The notes: a model not told the origin generated them from the letters alone. Shown: positions 1 through 10,379, counted from the stretch's first letter. The stretch is DNA of 64,000 nt from Pseudomonadota bacterium (GCA_021813805.1 JAKAJL010000014.1:22065-86064); one strand, 5' to 3'. Numbers and translations are program-made.

Positions 1-23
1 GCCTGCGCCTCGCGGAGTGATCC

Positions 24-1226
24 ATGTTTCGCCTCACCCAAATGCTGCGCGAACTGAAAGACCCGACGCCCGTCCGGCCGCGCCGCGATCCGCCCGGTCC
101 GGTGGTGATCTGGAACCTGATCCGGCGCTGCAACCTCAAATGCAAACATTGCTATTCGGTCTCGGCCGATGTCGATTTTCCCGGCGAACTGACGACGCAG
201 GAAATCTTTGCGGTGATGGACGACCTGAAAGATTTTGGCGTCCCGGCGCTGATTCTTTCGGGCGGCGAGCCCTTGCTGCGGCCCGATATTTTCGACATTT
301 CCCGCCGCGCCAAGCAAAAAGGCTTTTACACCGCGCTGTCGAGCAACGGGGCCTTGATCGACGCGGACAAGGCCGATCGCATCGTCGATATCGGCTATGA
401 TTATGTCGGGATCAGTCTCGACGGCATCGGCGCGACCAACGACCGCTTTCGCGGCCTCGCCGGAGCCTACGACGCGGCGCTTTCGGGCGTGCGCGCCTGC
501 GTCGCGCGCGCCGCGAAAGTCGGCTTGCGCTTCACCATGACTCTCGACAACTGGCGCGAATTGCCGCGCCTGATCGAACTCGCCAAAGCCGAGGGCGTGA
601 AGAAATTCTATCTCTCGCATCTGGTCTATGCCGGGCGCGGCAACAAGAATCGCGGCGACGACGCCAATTGGCGGGTGACCCGCGACATGATGGATTTTGT
701 GATCGACGCCGCCTGGGCGGCGTTGGAGCACGGCGAGGAACTGGATTTCGTCACCGGCAACAACGATGCCGACGGTGTCTGGCTCTATTTCTGGATTCGG
801 CGCCATTTCCCGGAACGAGCCGAACATATGCGCGCAAAGCTGGCGCAATGGGGCGGCAATTCGTCCGGCGTCAATGTCGCCAATATCGACAATCTCGGCG
901 AGGTCCACCCCGACACGATGTGGCAGGATTATCCGGTCGGCAATGTCCGCGCCCGGCCATTCTCGCAGATCTGGTCCGATGTCTCCGACCCGATCATGGC
1001 CGGTTTGAAGCGCCGCCCGCGAAAAATTTCGGGGCGCTGCGGCGCTTGCGCCTTTTTCGACATTTGCGGCGGCAATACGCGCGTGCGGGCGCTGAAGCTG
1101 AGCGGCGACGCTTTCGCCGAGGACCCGGCCTGCTATCTCACCGACGCCGAAATCGGCGCGCCCGAAGCCGAGCGCCTGGCTCCGCGGCCCTTCCGGGGAA
1201 TGAAACATGAAGCTTTGCGCCGCTAG
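24..1226 (+). CDS. nirJ: Heme d1 biosynthesis radical SAM protein NirJ
   Basis: CNLKCKHCYS radical SAM motif, C-terminal CGACAFFDICGGNTRVRA cluster region; followed by a NirN-like gene. Confidence 0.88.
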   Translation: MFRLTQMLRELKDPTPVRPRRDPPGPVVIWNLIRRCNLKCKHCYSVSADVDFPGELTTQEIFAVMDDLKDFGVPALILSGGEPLLRPDIFDISRRAKQKGFYTALSSNGALIDADKADRIVDIGYDYVGISLDGIGATNDRFRGLAGAYDAALSGVRACVARAAKVGLRFTMTLDNWRELPRLIELAKAEGVKKFYLSHLVYAGRGNKNRGDDANWRVTRDMMDFVIDAAWAALEHGEELDFVTGNNDADGVWLYFWIRRHFPERAEHMRAKLAQWGGNSSGVNVANIDNLGEVHPDTMWQDYPVGNVRARPFSQIWSDVSDPIMAGLKRRPRKISGRCGACAFFDICGGNTRVRALKLSGDAFAEDPACYLTDAEIGAPEAERLAPRPFRGMKHEALRR

Positions 1227-2757
1227 CCTCGCTCTGGCGCTGGGCGCCGCCGCCGCCCACGCCGCGCCGGACGCCGCGGCGCTCTATCAGGTCCATTGCG
1301 CCTCCTGTCACGGGAGCGACCGTTTCGGCGCCGTCGGCCCAGCGCTGCTGCCCGAAAATCTCGGACGGCTGGGCAAGGCTGGCGCGCAAGCCGTCATCCG
1401 CGATGGCCGCGCCGGCACGAAAATGCAGGGTTTCAAGGCGGCGCTCGACGACGAGTCGATCAAGGCGCTGGCGGCTTATGTCACCTCCCCGCCGGCGACG
1501 GCGCCGCTGTGGGGCAGGGCGCAGATTGAGGCCTCGCGCGTGCTGACGCCCGAGCCTCCGGCCGCGAAGCCCGTCTATTCGGCCGATCCCCTCAATCTCT
1601 TCGTCGTGGTCGAGGGTGGCGACCATCATGTCTCCATCGTCGATGGCGACCGTTTCACGCCGATCGACCGTTTCGCCAGCCGTTTCGCCTTGCACGGCGG
1701 GCCGAAATTCACGCCGGACGGTCGTTATGTCTTTTTCTCGTCGCGCGACGGATGGGTGACGAAATTCGATCTCTGGACGCTGAAAGTCACCGCGGAGATC
1801 CGCGCCGGGCTCAACAGCCGCAACATCGCGCTGTCCAAGGATGGCCGCCATGTCGCGGTCGCCAATTACCTGCCGGACACGCTGGTGATTTTGTCCACGG
1901 CCGATTTGAGCGTGGAAAAAATCTTCGACGTCGCCGACCGCAACGGCAAGGCCTCGCGCGTCTCGGCGGTCTATCAGGCGCCGCCGCGAAACTCCTTCAT
2001 CGCCGCCTTGAAAGACGCGCCCGAGATCTGGGAGATTTCCTGCGATCCCAATGCGCCGCCGGTCTATCCCGGATTTGTCCATAGCTACGAATCGGGGATG
2101 AAGGAGGCATTGGGGTCGACGGGTGGCTTGTTCGCGCTGCGCCGGATCGAAATCTCCAGTCCACTGGACGACTTCTTCTTCGATCCCTCTTATCGTTATG
2201 TGCTCGGCGCCCATCGCGACGGCGACAAGGCAGTCGTGGTTCACCTCGATATCGGGGCGGAAATCGCGACGATCCCGCTGCCGGGCATGCCGCATCTGGG
2301 CTCCGGCATTTCCTGGATGCGCGACGGCCGTGTGGTGATGGCGACGCCGCATCTGAAAGACGGCAAGATCAGCGTCATCGACACGACGGACTGGAGGCTC
2401 ATCGCCGAAATTCCCACGCCTGGACCGGGCTATTTCCTGCGCAGCCATGACAATACGCCCTATGCCTGGGCCGATTCGTCGCTGTCGCCGCAACACCGGG
2501 ACGAGATTTCCATCATCGACAAGCAGAGCCTCAAAGTCGTGCGCACGCTCAAGCCCGCGCCCGGAAAAATGACGGCCCATGTCGAATTCGATCGCTCCGG
2601 CAAACATGCGCTGGTCAGCGTGATGGAAAAGGATGGCGCGGTGATTGTCTATGACGCGGCAACCTTGCAGGAGATCAAGCGCCTGCCGATGTCGAAGCCG
2701 ATCGGCAAATATAACGTCTATAACAAGATCACGTTTTCGCAGGGCACCAGCCACTGA
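1207..2757 (+). CDS. nirN: NirN-like c-type cytochrome with d1-type beta-propeller (dihydro-heme d1 dehydrogenase)
   Basis: Signal peptide, one CASCH heme motif, cytochrome d1-type propeller, C-terminus GKYNVYNKITFSQGTSH; overlaps nirJ by 20 bp. Confidence 0.85.
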   Translation: MKLCAASLALALGAAAAHAAPDAAALYQVHCASCHGSDRFGAVGPALLPENLGRLGKAGAQAVIRDGRAGTKMQGFKAALDDESIKALAAYVTSPPATAPLWGRAQIEASRVLTPEPPAAKPVYSADPLNLFVVVEGGDHHVSIVDGDRFTPIDRFASRFALHGGPKFTPDGRYVFFSSRDGWVTKFDLWTLKVTAEIRAGLNSRNIALSKDGRHVAVANYLPDTLVILSTADLSVEKIFDVADRNGKASRVSAVYQAPPRNSFIAALKDAPEIWEISCDPNAPPVYPGFVHSYESGMKEALGSTGGLFALRRIEISSPLDDFFFDPSYRYVLGAHRDGDKAVVVHLDIGAEIATIPLPGMPHLGSGISWMRDGRVVMATPHLKDGKISVIDTTDWRLIAEIPTPGPGYFLRSHDNTPYAWADSSLSPQHRDEISIIDKQSLKVVRTLKPAPGKMTAHVEFDRSGKHALVSVMEKDGAVIVYDAATLQEIKRLPMSKPIGKYNVYNKITFSQGTSH

Positions 2758-2766
2758 GCCGGCGGG

Positions 2767-3462
2767 TCAATCGTCGCGCGTCGCGCGCGCGGCGAACTCC
2801 GTCAGTCGGGCGATGTCCTTCATGCGGACATTGTCGCGAGCGACGGTGACGCCGAGTTCGCGCAGGCGCGCCAGCGCCCGCGAAAAACTTTCCGGCTGCA
2901 TGCCCAGACGATTGGCGATCAGGGCCTTGTCATAGGGCAGGGCGATTTCAGCCGGGCCGGACTCGGCCGAAACCTGGCCGAGAAGAAAATCGGCGATCCG
3001 TTGCGGCGCCGATTGCGCCTTCAACTGCTCGATCTGTTCGACGAGCTGCTTGAGGTGAACGAAGGCCGCGGCCAGCATGTCCAGCGCGAGTTGGGGCTGC
3101 TTGAGAATGGCCTGGCGGAGGCCGGCGCCCTCGACCCGCAGGATGCGCGCCGGGGTGACCACTTCGGCCGAGGCCGGATAGCGCCCGCCGAGGAACATCG
3201 CGGCTTCGGCGAAGGTCTCTCCGGCGGTGAAGGTGGAAACGACGATCTCCCGGCCGTCCTCGCGTTCGCGGAACAGCTTCACCCAGCCTTCGCGGATGAA
3301 GAAGAAGGCGTCGGCCGGATCGCCCTGCTGGAAGATGCGCTCGCCGCGTTCGTAATGGCGCGGGACGCGGCTCCCGATCAGGGATGCGGTGATCTCGCTT
3401 CCCATTGCCTGAAACAAGGGCGCGCGGCTCAGGATGGTCCAGTCGTCGGTCGTCATTGTCAT
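2767..3462 (-). CDS. Crp/Fnr family transcriptional regulator (DNR/NNR-like)
   Basis: Cyclic-nucleotide-binding-like domain plus C-terminal HTH (LGMQPESFSRALARLRELGV); no N-terminal FNR cysteine cluster. Confidence 0.85.
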   Translation of the reverse strand: MTMTTDDWTILSRAPLFQAMGSEITASLIGSRVPRHYERGERIFQQGDPADAFFFIREGWVKLFREREDGREIVVSTFTAGETFAEAAMFLGGRYPASAEVVTPARILRVEGAGLRQAILKQPQLALDMLAAAFVHLKQLVEQIEQLKAQSAPQRIADFLLGQVSAESGPAEIALPYDKALIANRLGMQPESFSRALARLRELGVTVARDNVRMKDIARLTEFAARATRDD

Positions 3463-3575
3463 GTTTGGTCTTCGGCAAGGCGCTGGACGACGCCAACGTC
3501 ACGAAAATGGCGTGAAACCGCACTCAAATCCTTGTCCGAGCGCACGGTTCCCAACATTTCGCCAAAAGAGGAAAA

Positions 3576-5522
3576 CTATCCGACGATATTGCGGAAAATG
3601 GCCGGCAAGGCAATGGCGAGTTTTTCCGGACGGGACACTATGGCGAAGCCCGCCGGTCCGAACAGATGCGGCAGGTAGAATCGCGCTTGCGCGTCGATGG
3701 CGACGCAGAACACCGCCTGCCCGCGCCGGCGGGCCTCCATCGCCGCGCGGCGGGTGTCCTCGATCCCGAAACGGCCTTCATAATGATCGAGATCGTTGGG
3801 CTTGCCGTCGGTGATGACCAGCAGGAGCTTTTTTGCGTTCGGGCGTTCGGCGAGCCGGAACGAGACATGGCGCAAAGCCGCGCCGAGCCGGGTATAGAAA
3901 CCGGGCTTCAGCGCCGCGATGCGCGAATCCACTTTTTTGCCGAAGGACTCCTCAAAACTCTTGCACACGTCGACGAAGACGCGCTCCTTGCGCAGCGACG
4001 AGAAGGCATAGAGCCCGACGTCGTCGCCGCAGGCCTCAAGCCCATGCGCCAAGGCGATCAGCGCCTCGCGCGCGACGGCGATGACCGGGCGGCCTTCGAC
4101 GGCGCTTTCGGTCGAGCGCGAACAATCGAACAATACGGCCACGGCCAGGTCGCGTTCCTCGTTGCGGGCGTCGCGATAGAGCCGCTCGCTCGCCTCGCCG
4201 CCGGCGCGGCGGTCGGAAACGGCGCGCACGCAGGCGTCAAGGTCGATTTCACCGCCTTCCATCTGGCGGGACAGCCATTTGCGGCGTGGCCGCAACGCCT
4301 CGAAGCGCCGGCGCACCGTCTCGATCCGGCGTCGCGCCGCTGCGTCGAGCTTCAGGCCGTCCGCCGATTCGGGGGCGACATTCTCCAGCACCCGCGCCTG
4401 ATCCGGGATCAAGGCGGCCCGCTTCCAGTCCCATTCGGGATAGATGAACTTGCCGGAGAGTTTTTCACGGTCGCCGTCCTCCGGCGACAGGTCGAGATCG
4501 AATTTCAGCCGGGTCTTGGGTTTCTTGTGATGCTGCGCGAGGTCGATCCGATCCATGTCGGACGCCGCCTTGCGCGCGTTTTCCTCGTCGTCGTCATCGA
4601 CGTCGCGGTTGAGGTTGAGGAAATCGCCGAACGATAGGATCGCCTCGAAACGGTAGAGAATGAACGAATCCTTGCGCTCGGCGCGGTCGCTTTTCTGGCG
4701 GCGGGCCCTCATCGTCTGTTCCGCCCCGTCGCTCGCGCCTTTGCCCGGTTCGGGCGCCTCATCGCCGCGCCGCGGGCTTGCGCTTGACGAGGGCGACCGC
4801 TCGCCCCACAGCAGCACCGGGCGAAAGGCCTTGTAGCCGGGGGGCGCGGCGAGCGTGGCGAAGAACTCGGCTTCTCCGGCAAGGGCGCGTTGCAGGGATG
4901 TGTCGATGCGCAGCGGCGCCCGCGCGAGGCGGTCGAGAATCCAGTCCTCGATTTCCTTTTCGATCGGCGGTCCTTTGAAGGCGGGTCGCGCGGCAAGGGT
5001 CGCCGCATAAAGCGCGTCGCGGATCGGCGCGAGGCCAGGGAAAAGGACGAGCGCGCGTTCGCTGTCGGCCTGCGCCTGCCGCAGGCGACTCACGTCACGG
5101 CGCAAGGGATCGCCGGAAGCCTCTTCCGTCGGCTTGGCCACGACAGCCAAAGCCGCGAGCCAGAGATAAAGCTTGCGGTTAAGCTCCGCGTCGGGGAAAT
5201 GATCGATTTTTTGCGGCAGGAACAAGGTCGAACCGTCGAAGCGCGCCGCTTTCACGCGCTCCGAGTCGCGGGCGAGGCGTCGGCGCCACGAGCGGCGGTG
5301 CGTGGACATTTCCTCGCCGGCGGCCTTGATCTCGACGCCCGGCGCGCCGCCGAGGCCGCGGAACAGCACGCCCAGGGCGCCCTTGATCGCCGTCAGTTCG
5401 ACCGCCGCTTCGGGAAAGGTCGGCTCGGCGTCGAGCTTTTCGGCCAGGCGGTCCCACAAGCCGCCGACCGCCTCTTCCGGCTCCCAGAATTTGGTGGCGA
5501 TGAGCGCGCGCCAGAGCGACAT
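3576..5522 (-). CDS. norD: Nitric oxide reductase activation protein NorD (VWA domain)
   Basis: C-terminal VWA domain (LFDCSRSTES...LLVITDGKPNDLDHYEG), adjacent to norQ. Confidence 0.88.
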   Translation of the reverse strand: MSLWRALIATKFWEPEEAVGGLWDRLAEKLDAEPTFPEAAVELTAIKGALGVLFRGLGGAPGVEIKAAGEEMSTHRRSWRRRLARDSERVKAARFDGSTLFLPQKIDHFPDAELNRKLYLWLAALAVVAKPTEEASGDPLRRDVSRLRQAQADSERALVLFPGLAPIRDALYAATLAARPAFKGPPIEKEIEDWILDRLARAPLRIDTSLQRALAGEAEFFATLAAPPGYKAFRPVLLWGERSPSSSASPRRGDEAPEPGKGASDGAEQTMRARRQKSDRAERKDSFILYRFEAILSFGDFLNLNRDVDDDDEENARKAASDMDRIDLAQHHKKPKTRLKFDLDLSPEDGDREKLSGKFIYPEWDWKRAALIPDQARVLENVAPESADGLKLDAAARRRIETVRRRFEALRPRRKWLSRQMEGGEIDLDACVRAVSDRRAGGEASERLYRDARNEERDLAVAVLFDCSRSTESAVEGRPVIAVAREALIALAHGLEACGDDVGLYAFSSLRKERVFVDVCKSFEESFGKKVDSRIAALKPGFYTRLGAALRHVSFRLAERPNAKKLLLVITDGKPNDLDHYEGRFGIEDTRRAAMEARRRGQAVFCVAIDAQARFYLPHLFGPAGFAIVSRPEKLAIALPAIFRNIVG

Positions 5523-5524
5523 TT

Positions 5525-6337
5525 TTAGCCGAGCGTCACTTGCACGAGATCGAGCAGGCCCTTTTTCACGTCCAGATCGTCGGTGAGCGGCTCGATGACG
5601 GCGGATTCGATCGCCTCGCTGCGCTTCATGCCGTCGGCGATGAGATTGGCGCAGGCGACCAGCAGGCGGGTCGAGGCGCCTTCTTCGAGATCCTGGCCCT
5701 TCAGGGCGCGCAAGCGGCCAGCCAGACGAACCAGGGTCTTGCAGGATTCGGCGTCGAGCCCGCTCTCGCGCGCGACAATGGCCGCTTCCGCCTCCGGATG
5801 AGGATAGTCGAAGGACAGAGCGACGAAACGCTGACGCGTCGAGGGCTTGAGGGTTTTCAGCACCGACTGGTAGCCGGGATTGTAGGAGATCACCAACATG
5901 AAATCGTCGGGCGCATGCAACGTCTCGCCGGTGCGGTCGAGCGGCAGGATGCGGCGGTCGTCGGTGAGCGGATGCAGCACCACGGTCACGTCCTTGCGAG
6001 CTTCGACGACTTCGTCGAGATAGCAGATTCCGCCGCGCCGCACCGCGCGGGTGAGGGGGCCGTCGGTCCAGACGGTCTCGTTGTTCTTGATGAGATAGCG
6101 GCCGGTGAGATCAGCGGCGGTGAGATCGTCGTGGCAAGCGATCGTGTCCAGCTCCAGCCCGAGCCGCGCCGCCATATGGGCGACGAAACGCGTCTTGCCG
6201 CAGCCGGTCGGGCCTTTCAACAGGACCGGGAGGCGCCGCCGGTAGGCGGCCTCGAAAATCTCGCATTCCCGGCCAAGAGGCTGATAGAAGGGCGGCTGCA
6301 TGACGATTGTCTCGTTTTTCACGGCTTGCAAGGTCAT
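5525..6337 (-). CDS. norQ: Nitric oxide reductase activation protein NorQ (MoxR-type AAA ATPase)
   Basis: Walker A GPTGCGKT, Walker B ICYLDEVVEA; upstream of norD. Confidence 0.9.
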   Translation of the reverse strand: MTLQAVKNETIVMQPPFYQPLGRECEIFEAAYRRRLPVLLKGPTGCGKTRFVAHMAARLGLELDTIACHDDLTAADLTGRYLIKNNETVWTDGPLTRAVRRGGICYLDEVVEARKDVTVVLHPLTDDRRILPLDRTGETLHAPDDFMLVISYNPGYQSVLKTLKPSTRQRFVALSFDYPHPEAEAAIVARESGLDAESCKTLVRLAGRLRALKGQDLEEGASTRLLVACANLIADGMKRSEAIESAVIEPLTDDLDVKKGLLDLVQVTLG

Positions 6338-6420
6338 TGCAATCCTCCTCCGTCGCGCGGCCGCGTGATCGTCAAAGGCCGGACAGACGCCTATGCTAAA
6401 CAGCGGCGGCAGTCAGCTTT

Positions 6421-6434
6421 TTGCGCTTTGTCAA
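6421..6434 (-). promoter_or_regulatory. Imperfect Crp/Fnr-type box (TTGAC-AAAG-CGCAA) upstream of norQD
   Basis: TTGCGCTTTGTCAA on + strand, 84 bp upstream of the norQ start. Confidence 0.45.
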
Positions 6435-6575
6435 AGTCGCGGCGCAATTGAGGACAGGCTACGAAAAACAAGGCCCGCGCCGCTTTCGCCTCTCGGCTGA
6501 GCGCGCGGGTCCATCGTTGCCTGGCTCTCGATGCGCCGCGATCGTCAAACGCGGCGCAACGTCATGCTTTAAACC

Positions 6576-7934
6576 TCATTCCGCCGGGGCGCCGACCGCG
6601 TGGCCCGGTTCGATCGCCTCATGCTTGAGCGGAACGAGGATCGAGAAGATGAACAGGAAGGCGCCGACGGCCGTCGCGACGCCTGCGCCGAGACGCAGGT
6701 CGAAGAACAGGCCGAGCTGGTCGGCGGCGTCCATGAAGCTCAGTCCCATGACGCGGGTCAGATGGGTCTGCAGCACGCCGGCGAAGGTGAGCGCCACCGT
6801 CATGAACACCACGCCCGCCGACAGGATCCAGAAGCTGAGCATGTTCAGGACCTGGTTATAGGGGGCGCGATTGAACAGTTGCGGGAAGGCGTAGGTCATG
6901 ATCGCCAGATTGACGCAGACATAGGCGCCATAGAAGGCCAGATGGCCGTGCGCCGCCGTCACCTGCGTGCCGTGCGTATAGAAGTTCACGCCGTGCAGGG
7001 TGTGCAGGAAACCCCACACGCCGGCGCCGAAAAAGGCCAGCACCGAACAGCCGAGCGACCACAGCATCGCCGCCTTGTTGGGATGGTCGCGGCGGCCCTT
7101 CCACACCATGCTGAAGGTGAACAGCATCATGCCGAAGAAGGGAACGACCTCGAGCGACGAGAAGATCGAGCCGATCCACTGCCAATAGCCCGGCGTTCCG
7201 ATCCAGTAATAGTGATGGCCAGTGCCGAGAATTCCCGAGAAGAGCGCGGTCGCGACGATGACATAGAGCCATTTCTCGATCACCTCGCGGTCCACGCCCG
7301 TGAGCTTCAGCATCAGGAAGGCGAGAATCGAGGCCATCACCAGCTCCCACACGCCTTCCACCCAGAGATGGACGACATACCACCAGAACATCTTGTCTTC
7401 CGACAGGTTGCCCGGGTTGTAGAGCGAGAACAGGAAGAAGACGGCGACGCCCCACAGGCCGAGCAGCAGCACGTTGGTGATCGCCGTCTTGCGCCCCTGC
7501 AGCACGGTCATGCTGATGTTGAACAGGAAGATCAGGGCGGCCACGACAATGCCGAGCTTCACCCAAAGCGGCTGTTCGAGATAGGAGCGCGCTTCCGCCG
7601 CGTAAATGTGGAAGAGATAGCCGGCCACCGCCGCCAGCGCGCCGAGGAAAAAGATGGCGAATTGGACATAGGCGAGGGCCGGCGAATAGATCTCGCGCTC
7701 CGCCTCCTCGGGAATGAGATAATAGGCGGCCCCGAAGAAGCCGAGTATCAGCCAGACGACGAGGGCGTTGGTGTGGATCATGCGTACTTCATTGAAGGGC
7801 ATGATTTCGACGGGAACGAGGTTCGGCGCGACATAGATGAGGCCGCCGATCAGTCCGAAGATCATCTGGACGGCGAAGATGAGCATGGCGCCAAGCCAAT
7901 AGGTCTTGGCGATGCTTTGGCTGTGATATTGCAT
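6576..7934 (-). CDS. norB: Nitric oxide reductase subunit B (cNOR)
   Basis: Heme-copper oxidase fold, HLWVEGVWE, GTGHHYYWIG motifs; adjacent to norC. Confidence 0.95.
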   Translation of the reverse strand: MQYHSQSIAKTYWLGAMLIFAVQMIFGLIGGLIYVAPNLVPVEIMPFNEVRMIHTNALVVWLILGFFGAAYYLIPEEAEREIYSPALAYVQFAIFFLGALAAVAGYLFHIYAAEARSYLEQPLWVKLGIVVAALIFLFNISMTVLQGRKTAITNVLLLGLWGVAVFFLFSLYNPGNLSEDKMFWWYVVHLWVEGVWELVMASILAFLMLKLTGVDREVIEKWLYVIVATALFSGILGTGHHYYWIGTPGYWQWIGSIFSSLEVVPFFGMMLFTFSMVWKGRRDHPNKAAMLWSLGCSVLAFFGAGVWGFLHTLHGVNFYTHGTQVTAAHGHLAFYGAYVCVNLAIMTYAFPQLFNRAPYNQVLNMLSFWILSAGVVFMTVALTFAGVLQTHLTRVMGLSFMDAADQLGLFFDLRLGAGVATAVGAFLFIFSILVPLKHEAIEPGHAVGAPAE

Positions 7935-7969
7935 TAAATCCTCCGCATCGTTGGATCAGTTGGTCCTGG

Positions 7970-8428
7970 TCAGTTGGTTTTGGACGGCCGCGGCGGCCAC
8001 CCTTGCAGATTGGCGCGCCCGGCCCAGTCGAGGAAATTGCCCAGATCGTCGAGCTGGGCGTCGCTCAAGTTGAACTGCGGCATCTGCCGACGCCCGGGGA
8101 TGCCGGTCGGCTGCGCCTTCATCCAGGATTTGAACGTCTCGCGCGCGCCGGCGGGATCCTTTTCGACGCCCCAGCGCTTCATGACATCGCCCAGTTCGGG
8201 CGCGAAACGAGCGCCTTCGCCGTAAATGGTGTGGCAGTCAAAACAGGCGTGGCTTTCCCAGATGCGCTTGCCGCGCACCACGGAATCGGTGAGATGGGCC
8301 TCGTCGGTCCCCTTGGTCAGGATGTAGTGGCGGCTTTGCGCCGTCAGCCCGACGAAGATGACGAAGAAGAACAGCGACCCGCCGTAGAATATATTTCGGG
8401 CCGTGGATTTTGTGAGTACTTCGCTCAT
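7970..8428 (-). CDS. norC: Nitric oxide reductase subunit C (monoheme cytochrome c)
   Basis: N-terminal TM anchor and CFDCH heme motif; adjacent to norB. Confidence 0.95.
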   Translation of the reverse strand: MSEVLTKSTARNIFYGGSLFFFVIFVGLTAQSRHYILTKGTDEAHLTDSVVRGKRIWESHACFDCHTIYGEGARFAPELGDVMKRWGVEKDPAGARETFKSWMKAQPTGIPGRRQMPQFNLSDAQLDDLGNFLDWAGRANLQGWPPRPSKTN

Positions 8429-8486
8429 GCGGTCGTTCCCCGGAAGATGGACTGGCCGACGCTAGAATGAGGCGCGGCCGGACCCC

Positions 8487-8500
8487 TTAACAAAAGTCAA
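8487..8500 (-). promoter_or_regulatory. Crp/Fnr-type box TTGAC-TTTT-GTTAA upstream of norCB
   Basis: TTAACAAAAGTCAA on + strand, about 60 bp upstream of the norC start. Confidence 0.75.
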
Positions 8501-8523
8501 CTGGCGCCTCGGCGGCGACGCAT

Positions 8524-8799
8524 TCATTGCGGAGTCGCAAAGAACAGGAAGGAAGCGGAGACGAGCAGCAGGGTGAGCGCCGCGGCCGTTGTGAATCCGA
8601 ACAGCGCGCCCGGCGCGGCGCGAAGCCCGAGATAGGTCCGCAGCACGAGATGCGCCTTGCACGCGGCCGCAGCCGCGACGACGCCAATCATCGCCGCGCC
8701 GAGCCTTGAGGCGTGGACGACGTCGGAGGCAAAGGCCAAGGTCAGCGACAGCGCCATCAGCAAGGCCCAGACGATCAGGATTTCGCGCGGCTTCGCCAT
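8524..8799 (-). CDS. norF: NorF-like small membrane protein (cytochrome oxidase subunit IV-like)
   Basis: About 91 aa, three predicted TM helices, immediately downstream of the NorE-like gene. Confidence 0.65.
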   Translation of the reverse strand: MAKPREILIVWALLMALSLTLAFASDVVHASRLGAAMIGVVAAAAACKAHLVLRTYLGLRAAPGALFGFTTAAALTLLLVSASFLFFATPQ

Positions 8800-8802
8800 G
8801 GC

Positions 8803-9381
8803 TCACCTCAGGAGATAAAAGCTGGGAAACACCAGAATCCAGACCAGATCAACCATGTGCCAGAACGCGGTTCCGGTCTCGATATTGTCAGGCGAGTCGA
8901 AATGCGCCACCAGTAGCAGGATGACGAGGCCAAGCACGACATGAAGGGCGTGGAAGCCGGTGACGAGGAAATAAAGGGTGAAGAAGGGACTCGAATCGAG
9001 ATCGTGTCCGGCGGCGAGTTCGACGCCATATTCGCGCGCCTTGACGACGAGAAAAACAACGCCGAGCGACCCGGCGAGGCCAAGCCAGAAGCGCGCCGCC
9101 GCGCGCCGGCTTTCATGCGCGGCGACATTGGCCAGCGCCGCGAACAGACCGCTGGTCAGCAGCACGGCGGTGTTGATCAGGCCGGCGAGGCGGCTCAACT
9201 GGTCCTGATCGGCGGCGAAACCCGCCGGATCGCGGGCGCGGGCGCCGGCGTAGCCGATCAGCGCCCCCCCGAAAACCGCAAGCTCGGAGCCGATCAGAAC
9301 CCACATCAGCGGATTGCCGGGCAAAGCCGAGAGCGGCCCCCAGTCGTCCTTGGCGTTCACGCGGGCTTGAACTTCGGTCAT
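8803..9381 (-). CDS. norE: NorE-like cytochrome c oxidase subunit III family protein
   Basis: COX3-like TM pattern with GFHALHVVLGLVILL and FWHMVDLVWILVFPSFYL. Confidence 0.8.
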   Translation of the reverse strand: MTEVQARVNAKDDWGPLSALPGNPLMWVLIGSELAVFGGALIGYAGARARDPAGFAADQDQLSRLAGLINTAVLLTSGLFAALANVAAHESRRAAARFWLGLAGSLGVVFLVVKAREYGVELAAGHDLDSSPFFTLYFLVTGFHALHVVLGLVILLLVAHFDSPDNIETGTAFWHMVDLVWILVFPSFYLLR

Positions 9382-9460
9382 CCGTTTTCTCCGTGGCGTC
9401 CCAGTTGGCGCGCCACGGCTCAGAAGACGTTGTCGCGCCGCAAAGACGGCGGCCTTGCCT

Positions 9461-10162
9461 TCACGAGGACGGGTCGTCGATCAGCGGATCGGGTTTGGCG
9501 AGGTTTTCCAGCGCGACGGGGTCGCCGATCTCGATCCGGGCGCCTTTGACCTTGACGCCGAAACGCGCCAGAGTGGCGAAATTGCGCGAGAGATTTTCGG
9601 GGGCCATGCCCAACTGGGCCGCCAGCACTTTCTTGTCGAAGGGGATGACGATTCGATGCGTCGAGCCGGTTTCGCTGTCGCGCCGCGTCAGCCAGTTGGC
9701 GAGCCTTTCCAGGCCGGTCCGCAGTTTCTGGTTTTTCAGGTCCTTGGTGGCGGCGCGATAGGCGGTCGCGAGCTCCACGGCGATGCGCGCCGCGAAGGCT
9801 GCGTCTTCGAGCAGCGCCTTGCGCACCGAAGCGGCCGGCAGCATCAGGATGCGCGCCGGCTGGATGACGCGCGCCGATTTGAGATGGGGACGGTCGAGCA
9901 CGACGGCCGCCGCGATGAAGACATTGGGCGGACCGATGACTTCGATCGTGGTTTCGCGATCGCGATAACGGGAATAGAGTTCGACGCCGCCGCTGACTAC
10001 GACATGAAGGAAATCGGGTAGTTCGCCTTCCTTTGCGAGGTCGATCCCCTCGGGGAATTTATGCAGGAAGGCGCCCTCCAGAAGCATCGCGACCGTCTCG
10101 GGCCGGCAGCCTGAAAAAATCTGCAGACGCGAGGCCTCGTCATAATGCTCCCGAGACAGCAT
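9461..10162 (-). CDS. Crp/Fnr family transcriptional regulator (DNR/NNR-like)
   Basis: cNMP-like domain and HTH (LAAQLGMAPENLSRNFATLARFGV). Confidence 0.85.
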   Translation of the reverse strand: MLSREHYDEASRLQIFSGCRPETVAMLLEGAFLHKFPEGIDLAKEGELPDFLHVVVSGGVELYSRYRDRETTIEVIGPPNVFIAAAVVLDRPHLKSARVIQPARILMLPAASVRKALLEDAAFAARIAVELATAYRAATKDLKNQKLRTGLERLANWLTRRDSETGSTHRIVIPFDKKVLAAQLGMAPENLSRNFATLARFGVKVKGARIEIGDPVALENLAKPDPLIDDPSS

Positions 10163-10249
10163 GGTCGCTCCTCCCGCGGATAGGGGTCATCAAAGGCGGC
10201 GCCGATTTGATCTCCGCACCCTTCATACAAGGCTGATTCAATTTGCTGT

Positions 10250-10263
10250 TTGACTTTTGTCAA
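10250..10263 (+). promoter_or_regulatory. Perfect Crp/Fnr-type box TTGAC-TTTT-GTCAA (distal) upstream of narK-narGHJI
   Basis: Exact inverted repeat read from sequence. Confidence 0.8.
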
Positions 10264-10298
10264 ATAAATCCTTGTTTCTTCGCGCGCAGCCGAATTCC

Positions 10299-10312
10299 TT
10301 GATCATTGTCAA
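10299..10312 (+). promoter_or_regulatory. Crp/Fnr-type box TTGAT-CATT-GTCAA (proximal) upstream of narK-narGHJI
   Basis: Inverted repeat, 49 bp from the distal box. Confidence 0.8.
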
Positions 10313-10379
10313 AGAGTCTTCGAAGCATTGGGGGTCAATTCCCGCGCCGGAAGCCACAATAACAAGGATGGCGCCAATC

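Noticed and set aside
1138-2754. 538-aa antisense ORF across nirN
   Set aside because: Shadow frame typical of GC-rich DNA; Arg-rich low-complexity translation with no recognisable domain, opposite a strong NirN call.
6361-6377. GTGATCGTCAAAGG near norQ considered as an Fnr-type box
   Set aside because: Only one half-site (GTCAA); the other half does not match at N4 spacing.
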